A stretch of 64,000 bases of DNA from Treponema sp. OMZ 790 (GTDB taxonomy: Bacteria; Spirochaetota; Spirochaetia; Treponematales; Treponemataceae). Both the position numbers and the translations under genes were made by a program. The notes beneath the pieces are model-generated. The model was not told the DNA's origin. It ran no database searches and saw only the letters and a program-made list of their open reading frames with translations. Below, in pieces: positions 21,344-31,004 of this stretch (positions within the stretch are counted from its first letter, which is position 1; every line of letters begins with the position of its first letter). The stretch is taken from the NCBI RefSeq assembly GCF_024181285.1, contig NZ_CP051201.1, positions 2,356,001-2,420,000 of the forward strand. The letters run 5' to 3'.

Positions 21344-22159
21344 CTATAAAAAAGATTCAAATAGTTTACCGAAAAGGAGGCCCCAGCCGTCAACCATAAC
21401 AAAAAGAATCAATTTAAACGGCATAGATATTTGAATAGGAGGCAGCATTATCATACCCATCGACATAAGTATACTGGCCACAATCATATCTATTATAATA
21501 AAGGGCAGGTACAAAAATATACCTATCTGAAAAGCTATTGTAAGTTCATGCAGAATAAAGGCTGCAATCAAAATATGCGTCGGAACATCTGCAAGAGTAT
21601 TCGGCTTTGGGAGTTTTGCCATAGCCATAAAGGTACGGATGTGTGCAGGATTTTTTTGCATTTGCTTGTACATAAAATACCGCATAGGTTTTTCCGCCTC
21701 TTTATAAGCTTCTTCTATTCCGATTTGTCCCTCGCTCATAGGTTTATAGGAATTATTGTATATCTGAGTGAAGGTCGGCCACATAATAAAAAGAGTCAAA
21801 AAGAAAGCTATTCCGTTTAAAACCTGAGTCGGAGGCACTTGCTGCAAAGACAAAGCCCTTTTCACAAAATCCAAAACAATACTCAAACGCAAAAAGCTCG
21901 TCATCAGCATTAAAAGACTCGGAGCTATCGAAATAAGAGTAATAAAAATTAAAAGCTGAACGGAAAAGGCCACATCCTTATTTGTGGAAGGTTCCCGTAT
22001 CGAAAAATCGATAAAAGGAATGCGCCCAGCCTGTCTGTTAGGGTCGGCATCCGTTCTTCCGGCTGTAGAGCCTTCAGGAAACCTTGCTTGCGAAAAAACC
22101 TGAAGCGGAACAAAAAGGACCATGACGAAAAAGATTACAACTAAAAATCTTTTTTTCAT
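21344..22159 (-). CDS. fliP: Flagellar export gate protein FliP
   Basis: This 271-aa inner-membrane component belongs to the FliPQR export gate of the flagellar type III secretion system. It has an N-terminal signal sequence (VIFFVMVLFVPLQVFS). Hydrophobic helices follow, with the family motifs SLLMLMTSFLRLSIVLDFVKRALSLQQVPPTQVLNGIAFFLTLFIMWPTF and IDMIVASILMSMGMIMLPPIQISMPFKLILFVMVDGWGLL. It overlaps fliO by 4 bp (ATGA). It is the last flagellar gene here; fliQ, fliR and flhB do not follow. Confidence 0.97.
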   Translation of the reverse strand: MKKRFLVVIFFVMVLFVPLQVFSQARFPEGSTAGRTDADPNRQAGRIPFIDFSIREPSTNKDVAFSVQLLIFITLISIAPSLLMLMTSFLRLSIVLDFVKRALSLQQVPPTQVLNGIAFFLTLFIMWPTFTQIYNNSYKPMSEGQIGIEEAYKEAEKPMRYFMYKQMQKNPAHIRTFMAMAKLPKPNTLADVPTHILIAAFILHELTIAFQIGIFLYLPFIIIDMIVASILMSMGMIMLPPIQISMPFKLILFVMVDGWGLLFGKLFESFL

Positions 22160-22806
22160 TCTCTTTCCTCCGGCTGTCCTTTTGCGGCATTATTTAATCT
22201 TTCTCTTTGCGCTTCAAAAAAATTGACATCAATGCCGTTATTTTTTGTGTTTTTAAAAACCGACGAAAGCATAGAAGCAAAATCCCGTTTGGGCAAGGAA
22301 CTGCGCCGTTCGGCTTCCAAATTCATGGTATCGACCAAAATTTTATCTTCAACTTCTCCTATCATGTTTATTGAAGAATCGGTAACTCCTACAAGATAGG
22401 CTTTTTCGCCCAATGTGATTACATGGATACTTTTACCTTGAGCAAGGTTGATTGAAGCAACGCTTTTTAAATAAGGATCTTCAGAAGAAAAAGTTGTCGA
22501 ATATTTTTTTATGAATTTAAGTACAACGTAAGCTAAAATACATACAACCAGCAAAGAAATAAGTATACGCAAAAGAACGGAAACAGAAGATTGAGATCTT
22601 TCTGCAACATTCAAATCAAAGCCTGTCTCATTTCTTGAAGGTAAATCTTCTGTTCTATCCGTAGTCTTTTCCGTATCTGCATCCAGCAAAATACCCGACT
22701 CGGAAGGTAAGGCCTCATCACCTGTAGAAGGACTGTCACCTTCAGCAAACAACAAGACCGAAAACAAAAAGAAAAGAACAAAAGAAAGTTTTTTTCTTAA
22801 CCTCAT
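22156..22806 (-). CDS. fliO: Flagellar biosynthesis protein FliO-like
   Basis: A 216-aa protein with a signal peptide (KLSFVLFFLFSVLLFAEG) and an acidic Ser/Thr-rich periplasmic stretch. One transmembrane helix lies at about 80-103 (VSVLLRILISLLVVCILAYVVLKFIKKY), followed by a cytoplasmic domain with SINLAQGKSIHVITLGEKAYLVGV, the FliO/FliZ signature. FliO helps FliP assemble into the export gate, which fits its position directly before fliP. The ATG at 22806 was chosen over a GTG 12 nt earlier because a G-rich Shine-Dalgarno overlaps that GTG. It lies 24 bp after fliY. Confidence 0.87.
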   Translation of the reverse strand: MRLRKKLSFVLFFLFSVLLFAEGDSPSTGDEALPSESGILLDADTEKTTDRTEDLPSRNETGFDLNVAERSQSSVSVLLRILISLLVVCILAYVVLKFIKKYSTTFSSEDPYLKSVASINLAQGKSIHVITLGEKAYLVGVTDSSINMIGEVEDKILVDTMNLEAERRSSLPKRDFASMLSSVFKNTKNNGIDVNFFEAQRERLNNAAKGQPEERE

Positions 22807-22830
22807 TAAAGCCCCCACCCGATTTTAATT

Positions 22831-24036
22831 TTATATATCCGAAATACGCTCCGCCGGAGACAAAATTTCGGTAATACGGACACCGAAACTTTCTTCTATA
22901 ACTACAACCTCGCCCTTGGCTATAGGTTTGTGGTTTACAAGAACATCGACAGGTTCACCGGCAAGCTTATCAAGCTCAATAATGTGCCCCTCACCCATTC
23001 CGAGGATTTCTTTAATCATTCGCTTTGTGCGCCCTAATTCTACGGTCATTTCCATGTAGACGTCCATGATAAGACCGATATTACCCTGCTCTTCCTGACT
23101 TACAAAACCCTGAAGGGGCGGAAATTGAACAGGCTGAACATTAGCGCCCATTCCCATTTGAGGCATCATGCCCATATTATTCATAGCCTGCATACTTCCT
23201 CCTTGCTGAGGCGATCCTTGGGCCATACCGGAACCGAACATTTGCTGTGCAGGGCCTCCTGCTTGCATAGCCCCCATCTGCATACCGCCCATCATTCCGT
23301 TTTGCATTGCGCCCATATTTTGCATACCTCCCATTGCCGCCATGCCTTGTGCTCCGGCATCTCCTCCCATAGTCTGCATTGAAGGATCAGGCCCTGCAAT
23401 AGCAGAAGCTATTTTATCGACAACATCTTCAGGAAGAATCTCCCATAATTGGTATGCTGAGTCATCAAGCTGTACATTATACGTGACACTTATAAAGCTG
23501 CGCTGAGGCAATCTCATCATAGCCTTAGGAACATGTGAAGATTCTGCCGGAGCAGATGAAACGCCGGTAAGCCCGGCACGCTCAAGGTAACTAAGTTCCG
23601 TACCGACATATTGAGCTATTGTCTCGCTTATAACCGAAAGGGCCATATCGTCTATTTCTACGCTGTCTTCATGGTTAACCAAGCTGACTATTTTTTTTGC
23701 AAGCTCAGGTGTCATCATAAAGGCATGATCACCTGTCATAGATCCTGAAAAATCAATGAGGGTCGCAACCGCCATTTCGGAAACCTTTCTTAAAAAGGTC
23801 TCCCTATCTGAAAGCTCGATAACCGGCTCCGAAATAGCGACACTTTTACCGGTCATAGACTCCAAATTAGAAGATAGCCCCGGAATATTTTCTTTTATAA
23901 ATTGAAGCAAGGCTGTTTTTTTAAAACTAGCCAAATCATCGCCTGCACCTGCAGCAGGGGCCGGTGCAATTCCGCCTCCGCCTACTCCCGATAACAAGGC
24001 ATCTATTTCATCTTGAGAAATTGAACCATCACTCAT
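22831..24036 (-). CDS. fliY: Flagellar motor switch protein FliY (FliN/CheC-like)
   Basis: A C-ring switch protein of about 401 aa. The N-terminal SQDEIDALLSG motif resembles that of FliM and FliN. A CheC-like domain follows (about 60-215), then a long Met/Gly/Gln-rich low-complexity linker (about 225-310). The C-terminal SpoA/FliN domain ends VDVLVNHKPIAKGEVVVIEESFGVRITEILSPAERI. The CheC helix reads SVISETIA, where the phosphatase motif expects Asn after E-x-x, so CheY-P phosphatase activity is doubtful. The ATG at 24036 has AAGGAG 9 nt upstream; an ATG 9 nt earlier touches the Shine-Dalgarno. It overlaps the fliM end by 8 bp. Confidence 0.93.
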   Translation of the reverse strand: MSDGSISQDEIDALLSGVGGGGIAPAPAAGAGDDLASFKKTALLQFIKENIPGLSSNLESMTGKSVAISEPVIELSDRETFLRKVSEMAVATLIDFSGSMTGDHAFMMTPELAKKIVSLVNHEDSVEIDDMALSVISETIAQYVGTELSYLERAGLTGVSSAPAESSHVPKAMMRLPQRSFISVTYNVQLDDSAYQLWEILPEDVVDKIASAIAGPDPSMQTMGGDAGAQGMAAMGGMQNMGAMQNGMMGGMQMGAMQAGGPAQQMFGSGMAQGSPQQGGSMQAMNNMGMMPQMGMGANVQPVQFPPLQGFVSQEEQGNIGLIMDVYMEMTVELGRTKRMIKEILGMGEGHIIELDKLAGEPVDVLVNHKPIAKGEVVVIEESFGVRITEILSPAERISDI

Positions 24037-25063
24037 ACAACTCATCTCCTTCCGATGTTAATTCTTCGAATTCATCACCGCTAATATCTTCTATTTTTTC
24101 CAAAATCTGAACTGCTAATTTTTTACCCTTTACACCGGGCTGGCAGGAGAATTTAGGCCTGCTTCCTACTGTGAGTTTAAAGGGATCCCCTACCCTTACG
24201 TTGGGTAAGCGTACAACGTCTCCGGCTCTCAAATTAAGAACGTCCCTGATTGAAACATCCAAGGAACCTACCTCGGCAACCATGTCAACTTCAACCGAAG
24301 AAAGTTTATCCTTAATCGCAGCCGCATATTGACCTGTTGAAGCCCTCCTGACCGAAGAAAACCAAAACTGTGTCGATAATTTTGAAATAATCGGTTCAAG
24401 GGTAATATAAGGAAGACAGATATTCATCATTCCTTCTTCTTCACCGACTTTGGTTTCCAAGGTTACCAAAAGAACCATTTCCGAAGGGGTTACAATCTGA
24501 ACAAATTGCGGGTTGGTATCTATGTTTCCCAAACGGGGACGTAAATCGACTACGGTAGTCCATGCTTCCCTCATATTTGCAAGGATACGGACTATAACTC
24601 CTTCCATAACCGAGCTTTCGATTTCGGTCAATTCTCTTTGAACCTTTGAGCCCTGTCCTTTACCGCCGAACAAGCGGTCTATAATCGAAAAGGTAACCGA
24701 AGGGTCTATTTCCAAAAGAGCACTTGCCCTTAAAGGATCCATGTTGATAATCGCCAAGGTCGTCGGCGTAGGTATTGATCTTATAAATTCTTCATACGTA
24801 AGCTGTTCTACAGTTGCTACGTGAACATGAGCCATGCTTCGCAGCTGAGCCGAAAGAGAGGTGGTTGTGAGACGGGCAAAGGTTTCATGCATCATCTGTA
24901 CCGTCCTCATCTGCTCTTTAGAAAATTTATCGGGACGTTTGAAGTCGTAAATTTTTATTTTACGGGTATCGTTAACGGCACGAAAATCTTCAGTATCCGT
25001 ATCCCCTGAGCTTATTGCGGTGAGAAGCTGATCTATTTCATCCTGCGAAAGAACTTCTGTCAT
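24029..25063 (-). CDS. fliM: Flagellar motor switch protein FliM
   Basis: A 344-aa C-ring protein that binds phospho-CheY and sets the rotation direction. It begins LSQDEIDQLLTAISSGD, the CheY-binding peptide. The CheC-like middle domain follows (FKRPDKFSKEQMRTVQMMHETFARL, then the GGKGQG loop). The C-terminal SpoA domain has VGSLDVSIRDVLNLRAGDVVRLPN. Length is normal. It sits 14 bp after fliL in the flagellar operon and overlaps fliY. Confidence 0.97.
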   Translation of the reverse strand: MTEVLSQDEIDQLLTAISSGDTDTEDFRAVNDTRKIKIYDFKRPDKFSKEQMRTVQMMHETFARLTTTSLSAQLRSMAHVHVATVEQLTYEEFIRSIPTPTTLAIINMDPLRASALLEIDPSVTFSIIDRLFGGKGQGSKVQRELTEIESSVMEGVIVRILANMREAWTTVVDLRPRLGNIDTNPQFVQIVTPSEMVLLVTLETKVGEEEGMMNICLPYITLEPIISKLSTQFWFSSVRRASTGQYAAAIKDKLSSVEVDMVAEVGSLDVSIRDVLNLRAGDVVRLPNVRVGDPFKLTVGSRPKFSCQPGVKGKKLAVQILEKIEDISGDEFEELTSEGDELYE

Positions 25064-25077
25064 GGCTCTCCTATCCT

Positions 25078-25623
25078 TTATTGTTCAACAATGTCGTATT
25101 GCGTGAAGCGAACATCCTTTATTTTATTTTTTGTAAGTACATTATCGTTTATTTCGTGCTTTATTTCAATCTTTATTTTTTCTTCCTGTTTTAATTCTGC
25201 CGTAGTTTTGTTCTTAAAATAGGAACGTAAAAAGTCTATTATTTCGACCTTTCTTGCAGAAAGTTCCTGAGGTGTCGACTTATCGTTATTGGTATATCCC
25301 AATGCAACATCAACTATCAAAGTTGCAGGAATTCTATCGGCCGTATGTACTTTCAAAATACCGATTGCCTGATACCATTGAAAAACATCCCTTGTTTCCC
25401 GATATTCTTCAGAAACGGGGGATATTGAATGAGATGCACCCTTCTTATCTCTTATGTTCATTGTAATAACAACAACGGTAACAATGAAAATTAGAGCAAC
25501 CAATACAATAGCAACCCATTTTATCAACATGGGTATAAGACCTGCACCTCGTTTTTTGGTGTCTACAGATGAACTCATGTTTTCCTGAATATCATCGTCA
25601 TCCATTAAGTCATTATCAGCCAT
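25078..25623 (-). CDS. fliL: Flagellar basal body-associated protein FliL
   Basis: A 181-aa inner-membrane protein that supports the stator units. It has an acidic N-terminal cytoplasmic tail and one transmembrane helix at about 33-56 (MLIKWVAIVLVALIFIVTVVVITMNI). The periplasmic FliL domain includes LIVDVALGYTNN and LSARKVEIIDFLRSYFKNKTTAEL. It lies 42 bp after motB and 14 bp before fliM, in the usual stator-switch order. Confidence 0.95.
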   Translation of the reverse strand: MADNDLMDDDDIQENMSSSVDTKKRGAGLIPMLIKWVAIVLVALIFIVTVVVITMNIRDKKGASHSISPVSEEYRETRDVFQWYQAIGILKVHTADRIPATLIVDVALGYTNNDKSTPQELSARKVEIIDFLRSYFKNKTTAELKQEEKIKIEIKHEINDNVLTKNKIKDVRFTQYDIVEQ

Positions 25624-25665
25624 AATTTTCTCCTTACTATCATAATCGGCACATTTCTATTTTTA

Positions 25666-26385
25666 CTAAAAGTGTGCATCATCAAGAATAATTATATCAA
25701 CCCGCCTATTATAGGCTCTGCCTTCTGCCGTATCATTCGAAAATATCGGACGTGTGTCCGCATAACCGGCTACAGAAAACCGGGATTCTTGAGCTCCAAA
25801 ATCTGTAAGACTGTGCAAAATATTTATTGCTCTTGCAGATGAAAGCTCCCAATTACTTTTCCATACATCAGAATCCGTTACGCCGGAATCCGTATGGCCT
25901 TCAACCCTAAATCTATGAGAAGCAAGGTCTTGAGAAGATAAAAATTGGGCGAGGTTTAAAAGTGTGTCTCTGGATTCGGCAATATTAAGCTCCGCACTTC
26001 CCGGGTAAAAGAAAACGTCCGACGCCAAACTTATTACCACTCCTCTTTCATCGCTTGTAACCGCAATTTTATTTGTTTTAATTTCGGGAGCAAAAAGAGA
26101 AACGGCTTTTTTTAAGGCCGTCGCAAGCATCTTTCCTTTTTCCATTGAAGGCAGGGAGCTTATGGTGTTTCCAAGGTCTGAAAGTCTGCCGGCAGAAACG
26201 GAAAGACCGCCTCCCGTCGGGTCACCGCTTATTGACGCAGAAAGAGCCAAGAGTTGAGTTACATCAATCTCAGACGGCTCAAAAAGCATTACGAAGAAGC
26301 AAAGCATGAGAGTAACCATATCTGCATAAGTGGTAAGCCATCCGCTTCCTGCGGCGCCCGCTCCGTGTTTCTTTTTCCTCGCCAT
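25666..26385 (-). CDS. motB: Flagellar motor stator protein MotB
   Basis: A 239-aa stator subunit. The single N-terminal transmembrane helix carries the proton-accepting Asp22 ([21 protein letters not shown]). A plug/linker follows, and the OmpA-like peptidoglycan-binding domain contains [15 protein letters not shown] and the closing [25 protein letters not shown]. It is encoded 1 bp downstream of motA, so the two are coupled. Confidence 0.97.
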   Translation of the reverse strand: MARKKKHGAGAAGSGWLTTYADMVTLMLCFFVMLFEPSEIDVTQLLALSASISGDPTGGGLSVSAGRLSDLGNTISSLPSMEKGKMLATALKKAVSLFAPEIKTNKIAVTSDERGVVISLASDVFFYPGSAELNIAESRDTLLNLAQFLSSQDLASHRFRVEGHTDSGVTDSDVWKSNWELSSARAINILHSLTDFGAQESRFSVAGYADTRPIFSNDTAEGRAYNRRVDIIILDDAHF

Positions 26386-26386
26386 T

Positions 26387-27166
26387 TTAATCCTTTAGGA
26401 CTTCCGCCTCAATTGCTTTTCTATCGGAAGGAGTCAAATATGTAACAAGTCTTTGAGCCAAAATTCTTGGGTTATCTCCGGCTTGAATTCCCAAAACTCC
26501 TTCTATAATCATTTCCTTTGATTTTACTTCCATATTATTTTGATATATAAGTTTTGTTGCTATAGGAACCAATAACCAGTTTTGCATAAGTGAACCGTAA
26601 AAGGTGGTAACAAGAGCCGTAGCCATGTTAGGACCTAGAGCGCTTTTATCGTCCAAGTTTAACAACATACCTATAAGACCAATAACCGTTCCCAACATAC
26701 CAAAACCGGGCGCAAGAGTCGCCCAAGCATTTACCAAAGAAACCCACGTATTGTGTCTTTCTTCCATTTGGTTAAGTTCATTTTCCATAAGGGAGCGGAT
26801 AGCTTCACCGTCTATACCGTCAACTACGTTACGCAAACCGGAACGCATAAAGGGATCTTCAAAATCTTCGATTTCTTCTTCCAATGCAAGAAGACCCGCA
26901 CGGCGGCTTTTTTCGGAAAGAGCTACGAAGCGTTGAACCAGAGCTTTTTCGCCGTAATCGGTTACTTTAAAAACCCTTCCTACAACTTTAAAAATTCCTA
27001 TTGTGTAAGATAAAGGATAGGTTAAAAAAAGACACATGTAGGAGCCGCCCATTGTAATGAACATTGAAGGCAAATGAATAAGACCTCCGGCTGAACCGCC
27101 TAGGAAGGCACCAAATGCAACAACTCCTAAACCTCCGAATATTCCTATAAACGACGCTATATCCAT
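26387..27166 (-). CDS. motA: Flagellar motor stator protein MotA
   Basis: A 259-aa protein with four transmembrane helices that forms the ion channel of the stator with MotB. The cytoplasmic loop (about 65-150) has the charged residues that contact FliG. The [24 protein letters not shown] segment with its conserved prolines marks helix 3, and [22 protein letters not shown] helix 4. Length and order (flbD-motA-motB-fliL) are standard for spirochaetes. Confidence 0.97.
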   Translation of the reverse strand: MDIASFIGIFGGLGVVAFGAFLGGSAGGLIHLPSMFITMGGSYMCLFLTYPLSYTIGIFKVVGRVFKVTDYGEKALVQRFVALSEKSRRAGLLALEEEIEDFEDPFMRSGLRNVVDGIDGEAIRSLMENELNQMEERHNTWVSLVNAWATLAPGFGMLGTVIGLIGMLLNLDDKSALGPNMATALVTTFYGSLMQNWLLVPIATKLIYQNNMEVKSKEMIIEGVLGIQAGDNPRILAQRLVTYLTPSDRKAIEAEVLKD

Positions 27167-27187
27167 ATATTCCCCTTTTTGCTTCTT

Positions 27188-27385
27188 CTACAACTCATTT
27201 TTAAATACACCTATTTTACGGCGGTACGCGACTATAGCCTCCAAAATCTCTTCAGGACTTTCTTTAATCACATAGAACTTTCCTGAAAGCATTTGCAACG
27301 TAACATCAGGATTGCACTCTATCGTTTCAATTTGATGAGGATTAATCCAATATTTTGTTCCGTTTAGCCGCGTTACCTGTATCAT
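27188..27385 (-). CDS. flbD: Flagellar protein FlbD
   Basis: A 65-aa small protein with the FlbD pattern MIQVTRLNGTKYWINPHQIETIE and GKFYVIKESPEEILEAIVAYRR. It is found between flgE and motA in spirochaete and many Gram-positive flagellar operons. Its role is poorly defined, probably in motor assembly. It lies 25 bp after flgE and 21 bp before motA. Confidence 0.93.
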   Translation of the reverse strand: MIQVTRLNGTKYWINPHQIETIECNPDVTLQMLSGKFYVIKESPEEILEAIVAYRRKIGVFKNEL

Positions 27386-27410
27386 AAATAATACCCTACA
27401 TTATACCATA

Positions 27411-28802
27411 CTATCGTTTCAAGTTCAAGACTGTTTCAAGCATTGTATCTGAAGTTTGTATTGTTTTAGCTCCTGCCTGAAAGCCTTTTTGAGTTACGAT
27501 CATGTCTACAAATTGGTCGGTCAAGTCAACGTTACTCATTTCGAGGGTTCCACCGATAAAGTAGCCCTTGCCTACTGTTCCCGATGTAGAAATATTTGCA
27601 ATGCCTGAGTTGTTGGACTGAACATAGGTGTTTTGTCCGGCCTTTTCAAGACCGCCCTGATTAGCAAAACCGGCCATGGCTATCTGCCCTATTTCCTGTC
27701 TTACACCGTTGGAGTAAACGCCGGTTATAATACCGCTCTGGTCTATTCTGAAGTTTTCAAGGTATCCCAGAGTATATCCGTCCTGTTCGTAAGCCTTAGT
27801 GGTGCTCTTATCGGAAAACTGAGTTATAGTATTTTTGGAAGTACCGATTTCGCCTAAATTTACGTCAAATGTGTGTCTTGTAGGAGCTCCTGCCTCATCG
27901 GGGTTTGCACCTACTACATTGTAAGAAATTTGAACCAAAACTTGTCCTGCAGGTGCTGTTACGTTTCCGGCAGTGTCGGTAACGGAGGCAAGATGTCCGT
28001 TATTGTCAAAGCGGACTATAAAATTATTTTGGACACCGTCGGTTGTTCCGATTCCTACACGGGTAGCAGTAGCTTCTGCATTTGTCGGATCAACATTTAC
28101 GGTTGCCTGCCAAGCATTGACCTCTCCCGGAATTCTTGCAAAATCGATTTGAAGTTCATGGGCTTCACCGAAGCTGTCATAAACCTTAAATTCGGTAGAC
28201 CATGTGGATTCCAAAATCTGAGCCCGGTTTGCTCCTTCGGGTAATTCGGGTAATCTTTTATCAAGGTTACAAGCATAGTTTACACTTGTAGTAGCCTTTG
28301 CATCAAGTTTTTGACCTATCGGAATGTTTAAATCTTCTGTCTGGCCTGAGGTATTGATTATCCTAAACCCATCGGCTTCTTCAGCCATCCAGCCCTGAAC
28401 TCTCATTCCGTTTGCGGGATTTACCAAAGTTCCGTCCTTATCGATACCGAAGGCACCGGCCCTTGTATAAAAAGTTTTTTCTCCGTCTTTAAGAATAAAG
28501 AAGCCGTTTCCTTGAATTGCAAGGTCGGTGTTGACTCCCGTTGTCTGCAAGGCTCCCTGTGTAAAGATTGTGTCGATACTTGCTACCATCATACCTAAGC
28601 CGACTTCTTTAGGGTTTACACCTCCAAGTTCCTCGGTAGGACGGGCTGCACCGCTTAATTGCTGTGAAATTAAATCTTGGAAGTTTACTCTTCCTCTTTT
28701 AAAACCTGTTGTATTTACGTTAGCTACGTTATTTCCGATAACGTCCATTCTTGTTTGGTGATTTTGCATTCCGGTAACACCCGAAAATAATGATCTCATC
28801 AT
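27411..28802 (-). CDS. flgE: Flagellar hook protein FlgE
   Basis: A 463-aa hook subunit. The N-terminal rod/hook motif [42 protein letters not shown] and the C-terminal helix [41 protein letters not shown] polymerise the axial core; the middle is surface domain. Counting from the first Met, Lys165 (PIGQK) and Cys178 (NYAC) fall at the residues known in T. denticola to form the inter-subunit lysinoalanine cross-link that stiffens the periplasmic hook. The start ATG has GGAGG 8 nt upstream. It lies 12 bp after flgD. Confidence 0.97.
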   Translation of the reverse strand: MMRSLFSGVTGMQNHQTRMDVIGNNVANVNTTGFKRGRVNFQDLISQQLSGAARPTEELGGVNPKEVGLGMMVASIDTIFTQGALQTTGVNTDLAIQGNGFFILKDGEKTFYTRAGAFGIDKDGTLVNPANGMRVQGWMAEEADGFRIINTSGQTEDLNIPIGQKLDAKATTSVNYACNLDKRLPELPEGANRAQILESTWSTEFKVYDSFGEAHELQIDFARIPGEVNAWQATVNVDPTNAEATATRVGIGTTDGVQNNFIVRFDNNGHLASVTDTAGNVTAPAGQVLVQISYNVVGANPDEAGAPTRHTFDVNLGEIGTSKNTITQFSDKSTTKAYEQDGYTLGYLENFRIDQSGIITGVYSNGVRQEIGQIAMAGFANQGGLEKAGQNTYVQSNNSGIANISTSGTVGKGYFIGGTLEMSNVDLTDQFVDMIVTQKGFQAGAKTIQTSDTMLETVLNLKR

Positions 28803-28814
28803 AATTATTGCCTC

Positions 28815-29324
28815 CTAATTGTTTTCTGCATAAACCGTTTTAACGGCAGACCAGTTGTACCAGTTTCCGTTTACCATAACTTCAGGATTTATACCTCGTG
28901 TTGCTGCCGAAATATATCCTGAAACTTTAGAAGAACCTAAATCAAGGTCAACTTTTTTGCCGATGGCGTTTACAGCCGATGAGCCTGTCATAAGCTCGTT
29001 TAAGGCGGCAAAATTTTTATTCATATTGGTCATCTGCTCAAGGGATGAAAATTGAGCCATTTGCCCGATAAATTGAGTATCTTCCATCGGAGATGTAGGA
29101 TCTTGATGGGTGAGCTGGGCAATTAACAGCTGAAGAAATTCGTCTTTCCCAAGCTGCTGCTTAGGAACCCTTGTTTCAGCAAAATTTTGTTTGTTCAAGG
29201 TGTCAACCTGAAGGCTTAAAAGAGCCTTTTCTTCAGGACTCATCTCGGATTTAAAATCCTTCATCATTTCCGCTTGTTCAAGAGCGGTGTTTACAACGCT
29301 TCTATTAATATTATTTACTTGCAT
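28815..29324 (-). CDS. flgD: Hook assembly scaffold protein FlgD
   Basis: A 169-aa protein that caps the growing hook. It has the signature LGKDEFLQLLIAQLTHQDPTSPMEDTQFIGQMAQFSSLEQMTNMN and then a short C-terminal part. It is shorter than enterobacterial FlgD (about 230 aa) because the Ig-like/tudor domains are reduced, as is usual in treponemes. It lies 11 bp after fliK. Confidence 0.93.
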   Translation of the reverse strand: MQVNNINRSVVNTALEQAEMMKDFKSEMSPEEKALLSLQVDTLNKQNFAETRVPKQQLGKDEFLQLLIAQLTHQDPTSPMEDTQFIGQMAQFSSLEQMTNMNKNFAALNELMTGSSAVNAIGKKVDLDLGSSKVSGYISAATRGINPEVMVNGNWYNWSAVKTVYAENN

Positions 29325-29335
29325 AAGATTCCCCT

Positions 29336-30721
29336 TTAAGCCAAAAGATCTACAGTTGAACCGTAAACGTAACTGTAGGTACTCAGATTATCGGCCGTTT
29401 TTTCAAGCTGCCTTAAATCTTGTTCCGGATTTTTATAAGCAAATCCGGCAAAAGATTCAAAATTTTCGGCAAAACCATCTTGTCCCGAAGTTCCCGACCA
29501 ATCTAAATTAAATTCGGCAAATTCAAAGCCGTTTTCTTTAAATTCTTTAGCCAAATTATCCAAATTTTTCTCAAAGGCTTCGTAGGCTTCTTTAGAGGCA
29601 ACCGTTACTGTTCCGGTAACCCTTTTACCCTCACTCAACTCTAAATTGATTTTTACGGATCCAAGATTTTCAGGTCTTAGATGCAGCCTTATTTCTCCTG
29701 CGTTATTGTCGCGAAGAACTATTTTTCCGGCTTGTACAAAGTCTGCTGCCGACTCTCTTATTTCTTGAGCCAACATAGCGGAAAAACTTTGATTTGTTTT
29801 TTGAGCCTCGCTGCCGTTTTGAGTGCTTTGAAGATCTCCGCCCTGTGATGCATTTTGAGGCTTACCGCTAAAATCGATGACCATATCGACGGAATTATCG
29901 GTTTCCACCCTCGATTCGGAACCTGCCGTATGAACATCCGATTGAACTGAATGCATTGAGCGTAAGTCTTCTACAGAAATTTTAGGCTTAAGCTTGGAAA
30001 TCGGCTTTTTGTTTAAGTTTTCCTTTACCGCTTCACTTTGAGGAGATATCTTTTTTGGTAAGCCTTTTTTATCGGTCTTGGATAAAGATGCCAACGCTCC
30101 TGCTTGTCCGGCCTTTTCTTCGTCAACGGACTGAGTTTTTTTCTTTTTTGTCTTATCTAAGTTTTTTAAAGCTTCATCAGAAAGAAGAGTAAGGCTTTCA
30201 TCTTCTTTGACATCTTGCGGCAAAAGATCCTTAATTTCTCCCCTAAAATCCTCATTGAGAATTTTAAGATTTAATTCAGGTATATCTTTTTGCACTTTTT
30301 CAGCCTGCAAGTGTTCCGAATTTAGCTTTTGCGTTTCGTTATTAGGCTTTTTTAGTAAATCCTTGAGCTCTTTTAAATAAGCTTCTTTGGAATTAGGCCG
30401 ATTATCGGTTTCTGCAGCATTCAAACCCTTGGCGTTACGGGCCGAATCTTTAGCCGAGAATTCCGTATCTTGCCTTCCTGTTTCCTTTTGAAGCGATGAA
30501 TCCCTCATTTTATCTTCCCTAAGGCGGGCATCTTCAAATCGGGCCTCATCAATCTCCTTGCTTCCATCCTTGGCGGCGGCAATCATCTTTTTGATCATTG
30601 CCAGGAATGAATCTCCGTTTCTTACAGGTTCCGCATCAGCTCTTTTAATGTCCCTAGGGCTTTCGTTTTTTTCCGGTTCCTGTACCGGCAAAGCCTGCAT
30701 ACGAACATCAACTGCGTGCAT
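29336..30721 (-). CDS. fliK: Hook-length control protein FliK (Tap1-like)
   Basis: A 461-aa molecular-ruler protein. The first 300 residues are highly charged, Lys/Glu/Asp/Ser-rich and likely unfolded. The C-terminal Flg_hook domain (about 330-430) shows GEIRLHLRPENLGSVKINLELSEGKRVTGTVTVASKEAYEAFEKNLDNLAKEFKENG. It is the first gene of this flagellar operon, with AGGAGG before the ATG, in the position of the tap1 gene of treponemes. The ruler part is poorly conserved between species, so identification rests on the C-terminal domain and the context. Confidence 0.92.
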   Translation of the reverse strand: MHAVDVRMQALPVQEPEKNESPRDIKRADAEPVRNGDSFLAMIKKMIAAAKDGSKEIDEARFEDARLREDKMRDSSLQKETGRQDTEFSAKDSARNAKGLNAAETDNRPNSKEAYLKELKDLLKKPNNETQKLNSEHLQAEKVQKDIPELNLKILNEDFRGEIKDLLPQDVKEDESLTLLSDEALKNLDKTKKKKTQSVDEEKAGQAGALASLSKTDKKGLPKKISPQSEAVKENLNKKPISKLKPKISVEDLRSMHSVQSDVHTAGSESRVETDNSVDMVIDFSGKPQNASQGGDLQSTQNGSEAQKTNQSFSAMLAQEIRESAADFVQAGKIVLRDNNAGEIRLHLRPENLGSVKINLELSEGKRVTGTVTVASKEAYEAFEKNLDNLAKEFKENGFEFAEFNLDWSGTSGQDGFAENFESFAGFAYKNPEQDLRQLEKTADNLSTYSYVYGSTVDLLA

Positions 30722-31004
30722 ATGAACCTCCTATTAATTTTTAACTGATCGTTATCTCAATAAATTTTCGGCTTGTTTTTAAGTCGGGTTTAGGAAAAAA
30801 AGAGAGTTTAAAGCTAAAGGGCGAAGTGAAAAGTACGAAGTACGAATGACGAAGTGAGAAGTGTGAAGTTCGACATTCGACATTCGAACTTTCCAATCGT
30901 TCGAACTTTCCAAATTTTTTAAAAAAATTTTACTATTTATTCAAAGTAAAACCCTATAATTATGTGAAGGCAGGCAAGAAAATAATGTCTGTTAAGGAGT
31001 TACA
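30722..31004. other. Divergent intergenic region with tandem degenerate repeats
   Basis: This 283-bp gap separates fliK from the Rpn gene. At 30821-30912 it holds GAAGT- and ACGAAG-type degenerate tandem repeats, then AAGTTCGA...TCGAACTT forming a hairpin, and TCGAACTTTCCAA twice. A TATAAT at 30955-30960 could serve the plus-strand gene. No ORF is supported. Confidence 0.5.
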
